Positions 1 through 10,504 of a stretch of DNA of 64,000 nucleotides are shown in pieces. Position 1 is the stretch's first letter. Every line of letters begins with the position of its first letter. Source of the stretch: Leucaena leucocephala (lineage: Eukaryota; Streptophyta; Magnoliopsida; Fabales; Fabaceae); NCBI GenBank assembly GCA_037074615.1, contig CM073557.1:12416501-12480500 (forward strand). Reading direction: 5' to 3'. The translations under genes were made by a program, and so were the position numbers. The notes under the pieces are model-generated. The model had not been told where the DNA came from, searched no databases, and saw nothing but the letters and a program-made list of their open reading frames with translations.

Positions 1-392
1 CAAAATCCATGAAAAATGAATGGCCAAGATTGATTTGGTTACTATTTGATCTAAAGGCTCACATTTAATCTTGGATTTTACTTTTTTCATAAAGCAAATT
101 GTGACATCATCTTGACATCACAAGGGACTCCTCAAGGGACACTTTATGGGCTTATGTGGTAAAATTATCATGGTAGGAAGCTTCTGGAAAAATTATAGTC
201 CAATCCGGTACCGATCAGAGCAGTTTCACTGCAACCGGACTGTTTTCTGTTCCTAATTTTTTATAATATACCAGGATATGTATTCTGTCCTGGAAATCAA
301 TGTTTACGCTTCTCACACCATTGACATACTTATACTGGGCCACAACTTAATTATAGATCCCTTGAAAAATGACCAAAATACCCTTGGTGTCC
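1..392 (-). repeat. Truncated gypsy LTR fragment, type 2
   Basis: This stretch is the reverse complement of the middle of the type 2 LTR. It matches the solo LTR at 46723-50127 around 47680-48060, including the block that pairs with CACAATTTGCTTTATGAAAA. It stops in mid-LTR at about 392, where the sequence changes to the gag of element C on the opposite strand. There is no LTR end or target duplication at that point, so the junction arose by deletion or rearrangement rather than simple insertion. The exact breakpoint is uncertain by a few bases. Confidence 0.85.
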
Positions 393-1072
393 TTGGGAAA
401 CTTAACTAGTTAATTCTAGAATGATTGGAACAACACCAAAAGCTGATTAAGGAAGTAAGAGCCGCTCAGGCGAGGAGCGAATAGGAAAGGGATGCTTCCA
501 TGGCAACTAGAATCTACTAGTACAGCTAATACAGAACCAGAAATGGTCCAACAGAGAATAGAGCTATCGAGGTAGACGGGACAGACAGTAGGTCCTACTG
601 GTATTCAATAGTGGATGGCTAAATTCTGTAAGCATAGTCCTTTGATGTTTGAGGGGACATTTGATGTACAGAAAGTGAAAGATTGGATCAGCATATTAGA
701 GAATATCTTCAAGGTACTGGGTTGTCCATTTGAGAGTAAAGCACATATGGCAATCTCCTAGCTAGAAAGAGATACTGATAGATGGTGAAAGAACACTAAG
801 CTGGTGTTACAAGCCAGACACATTCCTATCACATGGGAAGTGTTCCTTGAATAGTTTTATGAGATGTATTTTCTCCAGTCAGTGTGGGATGAATGAGAAG
901 CATAATTCCTTGTACTGAGACAAGGGGAGAAATAATCTTTTGATAAGTATTTGGCAAAGTTCATTGTCTTTCTCAGTATTCCACTTACCTGTGACAAGTG
1001 CATGATGAACGGTGGATAACAGAGAGGATAATCAGGGGATTGAATGTTACCCTAAAAGATAAGATGACTCCC
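393..1072 (+). pseudogene. gag: gag of element C, N-terminal half (broken)
   Basis: Capsid-like gag of a plant Ty3/gypsy element. Translation with interruptions matches the gag of A and B: a Gln/Glu-rich N-terminus, the block around FEGTFDVQKVKDWIS, then a Glu-Arg-Asp stretch and ITWEVFLE. Stops interrupt it repeatedly, for example at the position matching the Trp-Trp pair of A. It ends at 1072 where element A was inserted, and resumes at 22457 with the conserved QFNKAIEACRIIENSLN block. It cannot encode a full protein. Confidence 0.85.
1068..1072. repeat. Target-site duplication of element A, left (CTCCC)
   Basis: CTCCC lies just left of the A terminus and is repeated at 22452-22456. The flanks join into a continuous gag frame of element C, which confirms the insertion. 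Confidence 0.95.
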
Positions 1073-4000
1073 TGCCACATCCTTACTTTTAACCTCAATT
1101 ATACTCTATTAGAAGTGATTGGAACCAATTACATGATCATTTGCTTTGAAAATATCCATTTCCAAAAGATTTGCTTTCGGATACTGTTCACTGTTACTGT
1201 TCATTTGATAATTCCAGAACATGTACTCTACTTTGAAAATTCATAATTAATTGTACAAAAATCAAAATAATATGGTTCCAATTTCTAATGAAAGCTCTTT
1301 CACATATATTTGAGGGACAAATATGAAACTGAGGTTTTCTTGTCCCAATGAAATCAGTTTAATCGTTGGAAATCACTGTTCATTTTGTAAAATCTGGAAG
1401 TTCCAGTTTCTTTGCTTTAATTTTAAAATTTTTTTCTCTTTGGTTACTTGTCCAAATGAAATGTTTTACATATGAAATTAAAGCTCTAGACGTCCTATTT
1501 AAGGTCACCAAATTTTATAGAAAAATTCGTTCATTTGATATATGAAATCATTGCATGAACGTCACTGCCTCTCAGCACTCATTTTATCTCAATTCCAGAT
1601 CTTACTTCCAACTTTGGAAAATCATAACAATTCGGATACTTATCCAATTAAGGATTTCTTGGTGTCCATTTAAATATATGTATCTTATCTAACCTCACAC
1701 CAAATTTCAGACTAAAACTCGTTGGTTTACATATCAAAATCAGCGTCACATCACCACGGCCTCAAAACAGGGTTACAGAAACATACAACATACACACTAA
1801 CATATCATCCCATATTGTCATGTAAGTCATATAACTTGTTATACAAACTTAATCATCAACAATTACCCTCTTCCCTTGAGAGGATCCAGCACCTAAAACA
1901 TATTTATGCATGTGGAAGGAATGAGATTTCATGGAAATCCCAATAGCAAGTTACACAAACTATAATATCATGCATGAATAATTGTATGCTTAACATGTTA
2001 TCATGTGATGGGAGCTACTTCATAATGGTACATAAGCAAACTCTAACATGCATATTGTCATGACATAACTTGCAAGGAGTTGCAATCATTCATACTTCAT
2101 CATAACATGATGACATAAGCTCAAGCTCAACCAAACACCATAATCAACAAGCAAGCAAAACAATTAAACAAACATGAGTTATAGTTAGGTATCCTTGCTA
2201 CCTCTTAGCTATCTTGGTCAAGACCTTCTTGAAGTGCTTTCCTTCCTTCACAAATGTCAAAACCTAGCCATTACAACATAATATCAAGTTACAACTCAAC
2301 TTGAAACCAAATCCAAGACTAGGTTTTCACTAGCTCCCTTTCTTTCTCTAATTTATGTTTCCTACTTCCACCTTTCCAAAATAAATTCTCATGGTTCATT
2401 TCCACATATTTTTTCATGTAGAATCCAAATATGAAATCAGAATTTCCAAAATCAAAACATACCAATTGCTACAGTGCCAAACCGAAATGCATGCTCTTGT
2501 TTTCCAAAAATTCTCATTTTGATTCCAATGCTTCCAATACTTGTTCTCCTACTTTATCCCCACACAACTTTCCATTTTAAACTCATTGGAAGCATCAAAA
2601 TCATGAAATTCCATCATATGAACAGTACCACGTACAGTACCAGCAAGAACACAAAACCCTAAATCCAAACATACTTGAATTCACAAGCTTATACTACTTG
2701 ATTCTAGCTTGTTTAAGCTTTTCTAAACTATCCATAACATAAAACTCATATTTTAACCACATATGAGCAGCACTTCCAGCAGCAACCATAAGGGAAATAT
2801 AGCATGAAAACCCCTTAAAACCATGAGCTAACTTGCTAGAACAAAGCTCAAGATCAAGGGAGATGATTACCTTGCTTGTTACTTCACTTTGGTTGCTTCT
2901 TTCTTGGTTGAATGGAAATTTTGCAAGAGTTTCCCTATGGTTCACCATGCATGCCGAAGTGTTCTGAATAGGGGGTATTTATAGAGAAATTTGGGTTGAA
3001 ATGGATGGCCAAGATTGATTTAGTTACTATTTGATCTAAAGGCTCACATTTAATCTTGGATTTTACTTTTTCTAAAAGGAATAATTATTACATCATGTGG
3101 TACAGCTCATGGGACACCTAAGAGGGTTAGGTGGCGTGCTGCCCATGCAAATAACCTTCTGGAGAAATTTCAGTCCAATCCGGTACCGATCAGTGCAGTT
3201 TCACAACAACCGGACTGTGTTATGATCCTAATTTTTTTATAATATACCAGGATATGTATTCTATCCTATAAATTAATGTCTAGGCTTCTCATATCATTGA
3301 AAATATTATACTGAGTATTTATCTGCCATCCATTCCTTGGGAAATGACCAAAATACCCGTGGTGTCCTTTCCTGCACTGTACTAACCTTAAGGGCAAAAT
3401 CGTCATTTCACCCCTCTTTATACTGGATCATGGTGTATATGGTCTAAATAATCCTCTTTATACTATATGACACGTTTTTAGCCTGTCTAAAGTGACCAAA
3501 ATGACCTATATCTACTACTGGTACAGTATGGGCATCCAGGGGCATTTTCGTAATTTTGCACTTTTCCTGAACTGCTCTGGTCTCTGGCCCACATAACTGT
3601 CCAGTCACCTTAATGGGCTTATGATGGCGCCATTTGGGCCTTATTATGGGCTTATTGCCTGTATTGCCTTTATGGCCCAATTCACGTTACAACTCTCTCG
3701 ATCCTATTTATCGGGTATTTTATTTCACTGAAAAATCCCATATGGTTTCTACAGGATTCCTTTTCTGACTCTCTCAATTTTATAAATTCATATATTAAAT
3801 ATATGAATTTTCTATAAGGTCTCATCTGATTATGAGATCTGAAAAATACTATAATAATTCCTTCCGACTTCAGAAATTTATATCAATTAATCGGGACATC
3901 AAATCAAAATTCTGTGTTGCGTTAAACTGACCGGAATATTTTTGTCTATCTACTGGTAAAATTTGGGTCTAATCTGATTCTGGGCATTTTTGGCCTGTTT

Positions 4001-4276
4001 TGGCTAAACTTTTATTTACATTTAGGTCCCTTAACTTTTGAATAATTGCACTTTAGTCCCTGAACTTTTCATTAATTACATTTAGGTCCCTCCTTTTTCT
4101 TCTACTTTCACTTTTCACCTTCAAACTTTTAAATTTTCATTTTGGTCCCTATTCTTTCCTTAGTTATTAATCCTTCCCTTTCCTTTCACAATCTGATACA
4201 GTTTATTCCAAGAATCTTATATCTATTGCAGATAAACTGTACAGGTACATCAGGTCAAAAAATTGGGGATATGACA
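1073..4276 (-). repeat. 3' LTR of element A (type 1, 3204 bp)
   Basis: On the plus strand it begins TGCCACATCC (the first bases are TGTCACATCC in the other copy) and ends GGATATGACA. It matches 19242-22451 along its length with scattered substitutions. A TATA-like box lies at 2975-2985. Near the U3 end (about 4010-4160) are imperfect tandem copies of a roughly 30-bp unit containing TTTAGGTCCCT, found in all LTRs of this window. Open frames inside it have no recognisable product. Confidence 0.95.
2975..2985 (-). promoter_or_regulatory. TATA-like box of element A 3' LTR
   Basis: On the minus strand the sequence reads TCTATAAATAC, followed by CCCCTATTCAG. The same box occurs at the equivalent place in every gypsy LTR here, which supports a promoter marking the U3/R region. 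The transcription start was not determined. Confidence 0.65.
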
Positions 4277-4290
4277 TTTCTCTCCCCCTT
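4277..4290 (-). other. Polypurine tract of element A
   Basis: On the minus strand AAGGGGGAGAGAAA immediately precedes the 3' LTR. It is the expected primer for plus-strand DNA synthesis. It follows a stretch, GAGGACGAAATTTATTTT, shared with elements B, C, E and F. Confidence 0.9.
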
Positions 4291-4329
4291 AAAATAAATT
4301 TCGTCCTCGAAATTTACATTACATATACA

Positions 4330-5885
4330 TTAAGGAAATAGTTGAGGGTATATCTCTCTCATCCTTTCCTCTGCTTCCCAAGTAGCTTCATTCTCCGTTA
4401 ATCCTTTCCATACCACCTTAACTAGAGGGATATGCTTATTTCTCAACTGCTTGACCTTTCTATCTATAATCTGTACTGGTCCAACTTCATAAGTCAGGTC
4501 ATCTTGCAATGCAATATCATCCTGCTCAATCACATGTGATGGATCTGAAACATACTTTTTTAATTGGGAAACATGGAACACATCATGAATCTTGCTGAGA
4601 TGTGGAGGAAGAGCTAATTTGTAAGCCACTGATCCTACTCTTGAGAGGATCTGAAATGGCCCAATATATCTTGGGTGCAGCTTCTTCACTTTGATCGATC
4701 ATCCAGCTCCTGTCGTTAGAGTCAACTTAAGGAATACATGCTCTCCTTCTTTAAACTCCAATGGCTTCCTTTTAACATCAGCATAACTCTTCTGTCTGCT
4801 TTGAGCTGTTAATAGCCTTTTTCTGATCTTATCAATCTGTACTGCTGTCTGGTATACTATATTAGGACCAAACATCCTCCTTTCACTCAACTCCACCCAG
4901 CATAAGGGAGATCTACACTTTCGTCCATACAACGCTTCAAATGGAGCCATCTGAATGCTAGCTTGATAACTATAGTTATAGGCAAACTCTATCAACGGCA
5001 GATGGACATCCCAACTTCCTTTGAAATCCAAGACACAAGCTCTCAACATATCCTCGAGCGTCTGGATCGTTCTCTCAGATTGACCATCTGTCTGAGGATG
5101 GTAGGCTGTACTAAATCTGAGAGTAGTGTTCATTTTTTTATGTAAAGCACGCCAAAAGTTTGATGTAAACCGAGGATCTCTATCAGAAATGATACTACTG
5201 GGAATACCATGTAGTCTAATAATCTCTTTTACATAGAGTTTTGCCAGCTTCTCTAGAGAATCCTTTTTATTGATTGCTAGGAAATGAGCCGACTTCGTTA
5301 ATAAGTCAATTACCACCCATATAGCATCATACTTAGTAGGAGTCATGGGCAGTCCTTCAACAAAATCCATGGCAATACTGTCCCATTTCCACTCAGGTAT
5401 CTCTAGTGGTTGTAATTTCCCTGCTGGCTTCTGATGCTCAACTTTCACCTTTCAACATGTCAAACATTTGGACACTTAATTTACAACATCTTTCTTCAAT
5501 CCAGGCCACCAAAATAAACTCTTCACATCATGATACATTTTGGTCATACCTGGATGTACTGTATACTTGCTTTTATGTGCCTCCTCTAGTATCTTTTCTC
5601 TCAATCCCATTGCCTTGGGAATATATGGTCGTCCCCTAAATCGTAGTAATCCATCTTGGGACACATCAAAGTTTTTAGTTTCCCCTCTTTCCAGCTTACC
5701 TTTAAAAATTTCTGCGAGCCTATCCTGCTCCTGAGCCTCTTTTATCTCATCCTCAATAAAAGCTTTAATCTGCGTTCCTCCATAAGAACTTTCTGATGTC
5801 TGCATTTGATACAGAGGACTCCAATCTTGAACATCTTCTATTAGTTCTAGCTCTTTGATCATGAGACTAGCAACTTGCACCACCT
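4330..5885 (-). pseudogene. pol: Integrase and chromodomain-like tail of element A (broken)
   Basis: Inserts the retrotransposon cDNA into the genome. Order on the minus strand: the HHCC zinc region (HPGMTKMYHDV, then CLTC) near 5470-5560; the catalytic core with Asp in AMDF, Asp in ISDRDP and Glu in DGQSER, the last two separated by 35 residues (DD35E); then a C-terminal domain (KKLHPRYIGPFQIL, HVSQLKKYV) ending in a chromodomain-like tail with ATWE before the stop at 4330. The frame is interrupted by in-frame stops near 5476, just upstream of 5448, and at 4699. The catalytic triad is intact, but no single full-length product is possible without readthrough. Confidence 0.9.
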
Positions 5886-6438
5886 TTCTACTCAAGGCAT
5901 CAGCCACTACATTAGCTTTTCCTGGATGGTATTTGATCTGGAAATCATAATCCTTTAGAAATTCCATCCATCTCTGTTGCCTCATGTTCAATTCTTTCTG
6001 ATCTTGCAAATACTTTAGGCTTTTATAATCACAGTACAGTTCTATAGTAGCTCCATACAAGTAGTACCTCCACATCTTGAGAGCATAAACTACCGCTGCA
6101 AGCTCCAGATCATGCGTGGGATAATTCTCTTCATGTGGCTTTAACTGTCGAGAAGCATAGGCTACCACTCGTCCTTACTGCATCAACACACATCCCAACC
6201 CCTGCTTACTAGCATCAGTGTAGACTACATAAGTCTGAGTTGGGTCTGGAATAATCAGCACAGGAGTCATGGTTAATCTCTGCTTTAGTTCATGAAAACT
6301 GGCCTCACACTTCTCATCCCACTTGAACTGCTGATTCTTTCTTGTCAGCTTGGTTAACGATAGAGCAATTCGAGAAAAGTCCTTAATAAATCTTCTATAA
6401 TACCCTGCTAAGCCCAGAAAACTTCTAATCTCCGTCAC
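5886..6438 (-). pseudogene. pol: RNase H domain of element A (broken)
   Basis: Degrades RNA in the RNA:DNA hybrid during reverse transcription. Visible motifs are VYTDASKQGLG (first Asp), the Glu in HDLELAAVVYALK, CDYKSLKYL (usually CDHKSL) and HPGKANVVADALSRK at the end. The N-terminal part of this segment is the RT connection region with FLGLAGYYRRFIKDFS. A stop at 6175 lies just after the first RNase H motif; the flanking open frames are in the same frame. Confidence 0.9.
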
Positions 6439-6453
6439 TGTCCTGGGCTGTTC

Positions 6454-7419
6454 CTAGCTTAGCACTGCTTCAACTTTGCTAGGATCTACAGCTACCCCTT
6501 CATGGGATATGACATGACCAAGAAATTTGACTTCTTGCAGCCAAAACTCACATTTACTAAGCTTAGCATAAAGTCTTTTCTCTTTAAGAGTACTAAGAAT
6601 AATCCTCAAATGCTCTTCATGCTCTGCAGCCGATTTGGAGTACACTAAGATATCATCAATGAAGACTACCACAAACTGATCTAGATAAGGCCTGAAGACT
6701 CTGTTCATGTAATCCATGAAAATTGCAGGTGCATTCGTCAGACCAAAGGGCATCACTAGAAATTCAAAATGACCATATCGAGTCCTAAATACAGTATTTG
6801 AAATATCATCTGCTTTGATTCTGAGTTGGTGATAACCTGATCTCAGATCATTCTTAGAGAATAAGCTTGCTCCAACCAACTGGTCTAGCAAATCATCAAT
6901 TCGGGGAAGAGGGTACTTATTCTTAACAGTAATCTTATTCAACTCCTGATAGTCAATGCACAATCTAAGACTGCCATCCTTCTTCTTGACGAATAACACT
7001 GGAGCACCCCATGGAGAAACACTGGGTCAGATGAAAGCCTTCTCTAATAGCTCCTCTATCTGCTTCTTAAGTTCAATCATCTCATTGGGAGCCATACGAT
7101 ATGGGGCTTTAGATACTGGTCTAGCTCCAGGTACGATGTCAATTGCAAACTCCACTTCTCGCTCTAGAGGCAATCCCTGAATCTCCTTTGCAAAGACTTC
7201 AGGAAATTCTTTGCCCATTGGAATTGCTTCAATTCCTTCTTCCACTTTTGCTTGAATAGAAAAGAAGACCATATATCCCTGACATCCTTTTCGTAAACAT
7301 CTATCTGCTTGAGCCTCCATTAGGAAATTCAGTTTCACTTCTAGATTCACATTTGGGGCTTGTGGACAAAGAACTAGAGTTTTGTTCTTACAATCCAGCA
7401 TTACATTATTGGCAGACAA
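6454..7419 (-). pseudogene. pol: Reverse transcriptase of element A (broken)
   Basis: Copies the element RNA into DNA. The fingers and palm are recognisable: LRLCIDYQELNKITVKNKYP, then DLRSGYHQL, GHFEFLVMPFGLTNAPA and the catalytic FIDD at 6652-6663. Upstream, VEFAIDIVPGARPVSKAPYR is the usual lead-in. Stops at 7027 (TGA where C and B have CGA) and 6454 (TAG where C has TGG) break an otherwise aligned frame. Asn in place of the usual Asp in FSKNDLRSGYHQ alters a conserved palm residue; C and B keep Asp there. Confidence 0.92.
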
Positions 7420-7740
7420 CTAATTCAATCTAATTATGACATCAATTTCATGGAATGGCATGCATATTAGGTCAAGAGTAGTGCAACAACATTCATATTG
7501 AATGACACTATTTAGGCAGACATATGATGTAACTACTTTAGCATTTGTAGGGATTGTGACACATATGGCATAATGCAGCTTGCTAATTGTAAGGCCCAAA
7601 CATTTAGCACATTCATAAGAAATAAAGGAATGACTTGTACCCGAATCAAACATAGCAATCACATCATGATTATTGAGATAGATGATACCTTGGATCATCT
7701 TGGGTGATCTATGTGCCTCTTCCCTTGTCATTGCAAACAC
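7420..7740 (-). pseudogene. pol: Aspartic protease of element A
   Basis: Processes the polyprotein. The active-site motif is intact as MFDSGTSHSFIS, followed by the flap-like and C-terminal segments ending CMPFHEIDVIIRLN. A stop follows at 7420, where C and B have TGG (Trp), so a single G-to-A change separates protease from RT. It lies downstream of the zinc knuckle in the same frame as RT and integrase. Confidence 0.88.
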
Positions 7741-8466
7741 TCACCCTTCAGTGTGCGGCCTTTGATAATCAGCTGCTTGAGGACAACTCCTGGAGAAATG
7801 TCCAGGCTTCCCACATGTGTAACAGACATTTTGCCCCATCAAGCATGGTCTGTCTCCATGGTTCTTCCCGCATTTGTCACATACTCTAGACCTCTAATCT
7901 CTATTATTTGTGTTTCCCCTGTAATTCCCTCTGCTAGGCTTTCAGTTCTGCTGCCACTGCCTTTTCCTTTTCTTGTTATAGCCACTGCCACTGGCTATAT
8001 TTCTATTCTAGTTAGGTCTCTCAGGAGTAGCAGTCTCTCTGCTCTCTGGTTTCATTAGCATCCGGTGATTCAGGCTATTCTCAATAATTCTACAAGCCTC
8101 TACTGCTTTATTGAACTGATGGTACTGTTGAGGGGTCATCTTATCTTTCAGGGTAGCATTCAATCCCCTGATCATCCTTTCTGTCATCCACCGCTCATCA
8201 TCCACCTGTCGTAGGCAAGTGGAATACTGAGAAAGACGGATGAACTTTTCTAAGTATTCATCATAGGATTCTTTTTCTCCTTGTCTCAGCACAAGGAATT
8301 CTGCTTCTCATTCATCCCGCACTGACTGGGGAAAATACTTCTCATAAACTGTTCAAGGAACACTTCCCACGTGATAGGAATGTGTCTGGCCTGCAATACT
8401 AGCTCTGTGTTCTTCCACCATCTGTCTGCATCCCTTTCTAGCTGGTAGATTTTCATCTGTGCTTTA
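7741..8466 (-). pseudogene. gag: gag of element A, C-terminal half with zinc knuckle (broken)
   Basis: C-terminal capsid and nucleocapsid part of gag. It begins where copia interrupted it, with QLERDADRWW and ITWEVFLEQF, then QGEKESYDEYLEKFIRLSQY and the QFNKAVEACRIIENSLNH block. A basic Lys/Arg-rich stretch precedes a CX2CX4HX4C knuckle at 7783-7824 (CYTCGKPGHFSRSC). The frame changes near 8285-8295, so a small indel has occurred there, and several stops lie between 7745 and 8010. The N-terminal half lies at 17517-17946. Confidence 0.88.
8462..8466. repeat. Target-site duplication of copia element, left (CTTTA)
   Basis: CTTTA precedes the copia terminus and is repeated exactly at 17517-17521. 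Joining the flanks restores a continuous gag frame of element A. Confidence 0.97.
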
Positions 8467-10371
8467 TGTAAGGAATTGGAAGACACGCAGCGGAAATAAA
8501 CTTTAAAAATTTTCCATTCCTTGCCAGGATCTGCCGTATGTGTTTAAGTCAAGTGGAAAGAATCCTTACCCTTAGTGTTGCTCAGCGAATTTCACAGCTT
8601 CTCTACGTGGGTGGTGATCTCTTTCTGATCGCAAGAAATCGACGGAGTGTTCCTCAGCGACCTTCACAGATTCTCTCCGCGGACGGTGGTCTCTTTCCGA
8701 TCACAAGAAGTCGACGCCTCAGGTCGGCTTCCTCTACTGGTATCCACACGAACAGCGTTCCAACCACGAACGACGTGCTAGCGTCTCCTGTCCCTCCAAG
8801 GCTTTCACAAGTCTCCGTCTCTATTTCGGGAGTTTCTTGTCTGCAAACCTTTTGCAGATTCCGTTCGGCCTTTTGTGTTCTATGTTATTTTCAAACGTAG
8901 CTCCTCCAATCAGATATATAGGATGCTATGCGTTTTTCCACCTGACCTAATTGGATTTTGGAGTTAATCTTATATTAATTCCGAATTGATACAATATCAT
9001 ATATTGTATAATTTTATAAGAAACTAATTAAATAAAATAATATTAAATCCGTCCCACAGATTTAATTACTTATTTATTTAACTTTAAATAAAGATGAGAC
9101 TGAGTTATATTTGATTTATTCCCATAAATCAAATTTGAGATATCCTATCAATTTGAATTTCGAATTTCAAACGTGATAGATATTTAATTTATCCTTATAA
9201 ATTAAATCTTATAAATATCTCTTATATGAGATATCCTATCAATTTGAATTTCGAATTTCAAACGTGATAGAGATTTAATTTATCCTTATAAATTAAATCT
9301 TATAAATATCTCTTATATGAGATATCCTATCAATTTGAATTTCGAATTTCAAACGTGATAGAGATTTAATTTATCCTTATGAATTAAATCTCATATATCT
9401 CATATATATAATATATATATACGAATTTATATATATACGAATATAAATATAAATAAATATATATACATTCACCTGGATCTTTCATTGGATCTAGACATGT
9501 CTTAGATTCAATGAATCTGGACATCATAGCTCGTGTTGGGCTATTTTGTGTGCGACCCTGTAGGCCCATATGAAGTTGGCAGTGGGCCATTTGCTATACT
9601 AGCCCACAAGTCGCAAGCGGTCTCTAGCAAGACATAACAACTACCCAAATCATATGAGGATCGATAAACGATGTAACCTTTTATACAACCATATCATGTC
9701 CCTTCTGTCACGCGATATTTTGGTCATGGATGAGGCATGGATAATGTCATCCTCCTATTCCCGACCGTTACTTTCTCGATCCCTGAGTAGTCTGACTATA
9801 GAAATGGAACTACCTTTCCATTACAGTATGGCCATACATTTCTCAGACTCACTCATCGAGGGGCCCAGTAATATCTCTCCACGAATGTGAGGGACAAATT
9901 CCATCTTGACCATTCACATTCCTCCGCATGAAAAACCACTAAGCCCGAACATAGTCTTTATGATCACTCGGTCAAAAGTGACTTTTGACTAGGTCAAAGC
10001 TGAGCGTTTTGTCATGTAGGAATCCATGATGATCTCAGGTCAAAGGGCATATTGACATGGTTTGTATATGAGAGAAGCTTATGACGTTACCCATGCAGTT
10101 CTCTCATAGCGGGTCGGTCCAACACCCTGTACTCTTACATGTGCTTATGACTTTGATTTATATCTCTATACATCTTCAAAGTCATACTGGTCTTATTTCA
10201 TCTGTGCTCCCACATAGATGATCGACCAGGGACATTTAGGATAATATCATAAATTATCCAAGGATGGTCATCATAGTAAACATGCAAATAATATGATAAC
10301 TCAATTAATAAATTCATAAATCAATAATGTTCATAAGACAATGATTGGCCCCTAGGGCACGATTTCCAACA
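8467..10371 (-). repeat. 3' LTR of the copia element (1905 bp)
   Basis: The plus strand begins TGTAAGGAATTGGAAG and ends GATTTCCAACA, so the element's LTR reads TG...CA. It is the same length as 15612-17516 with no difference seen. It contains three copies of a 91-bp unit (9137-9409), then an AT-rich tract of TATA-like repeats at about 9395-9465 that could hold the promoter. Small open frames inside it are repeated in both LTRs and are not genes. Confidence 0.97.
9137..9409. repeat. Three 91-bp tandem repeats in the copia 3' LTR
   Basis: Copies start at 9137, 9228 and 9319, each with GAGATATCCTATCAATTTG and a core inverted repeat GAATTTCGAATTTC. The last copy diverges in its final 30 bases. 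The solo LTR at 54260-55966 has one copy only, which explains most of the 198-bp length difference. Confidence 0.95.
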
Positions 10372-10381
10372 ACCTCCCACT
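10372..10381 (-). other. Polypurine tract of the copia element
   Basis: On the minus strand AGTGGGAGGT sits directly before the 3' LTR (TGTTGGAAAT), where the primer for plus-strand synthesis is expected. Confidence 0.85.
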
Positions 10382-10385
10382 TGCA

Positions 10386-10504
10386 CTAGGTACAATCATT
10401 AATTTGACTAATTCCCATTGACCTAACATGACGCTCATGCTTTGCCTGCACAAGCGGCTTTGTTAGAGGATCAGCAACATTATCTTCTCCTGCTACTTTG
10501 CATA
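10386..10504 (-). pseudogene. Displaced 3' end of copia pol frame
   Basis: This is the continuation of the gag-pol protein in the next frame: 39 codons and a TAG at 10386-10388, carrying the NVADPLTK motif that normally ends copia polyproteins. It is cut off from the main frame by one extra A in a run of six (T-run 10505-10510 on plus). As read, the protein instead ends eight residues after the run, at 10480. The loss touches the region after RNase H, so RT and integrase are unaffected in sequence. Confidence 0.85.

Noticed and set aside
8538..8900. 120-residue open frame in the copia LTR, repeated at 15683 and in related form at 54333
   Set aside because: It lies wholly inside an LTR, opposite in direction to the element, and its repetition follows from LTR duplication. 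No domain recognised.
9395..9465. AT microsatellite in the copia LTR as a separate feature
   Set aside because: It belongs to the LTR and is present in all three family copies; it may contain the promoter, but the exact box cannot be chosen.
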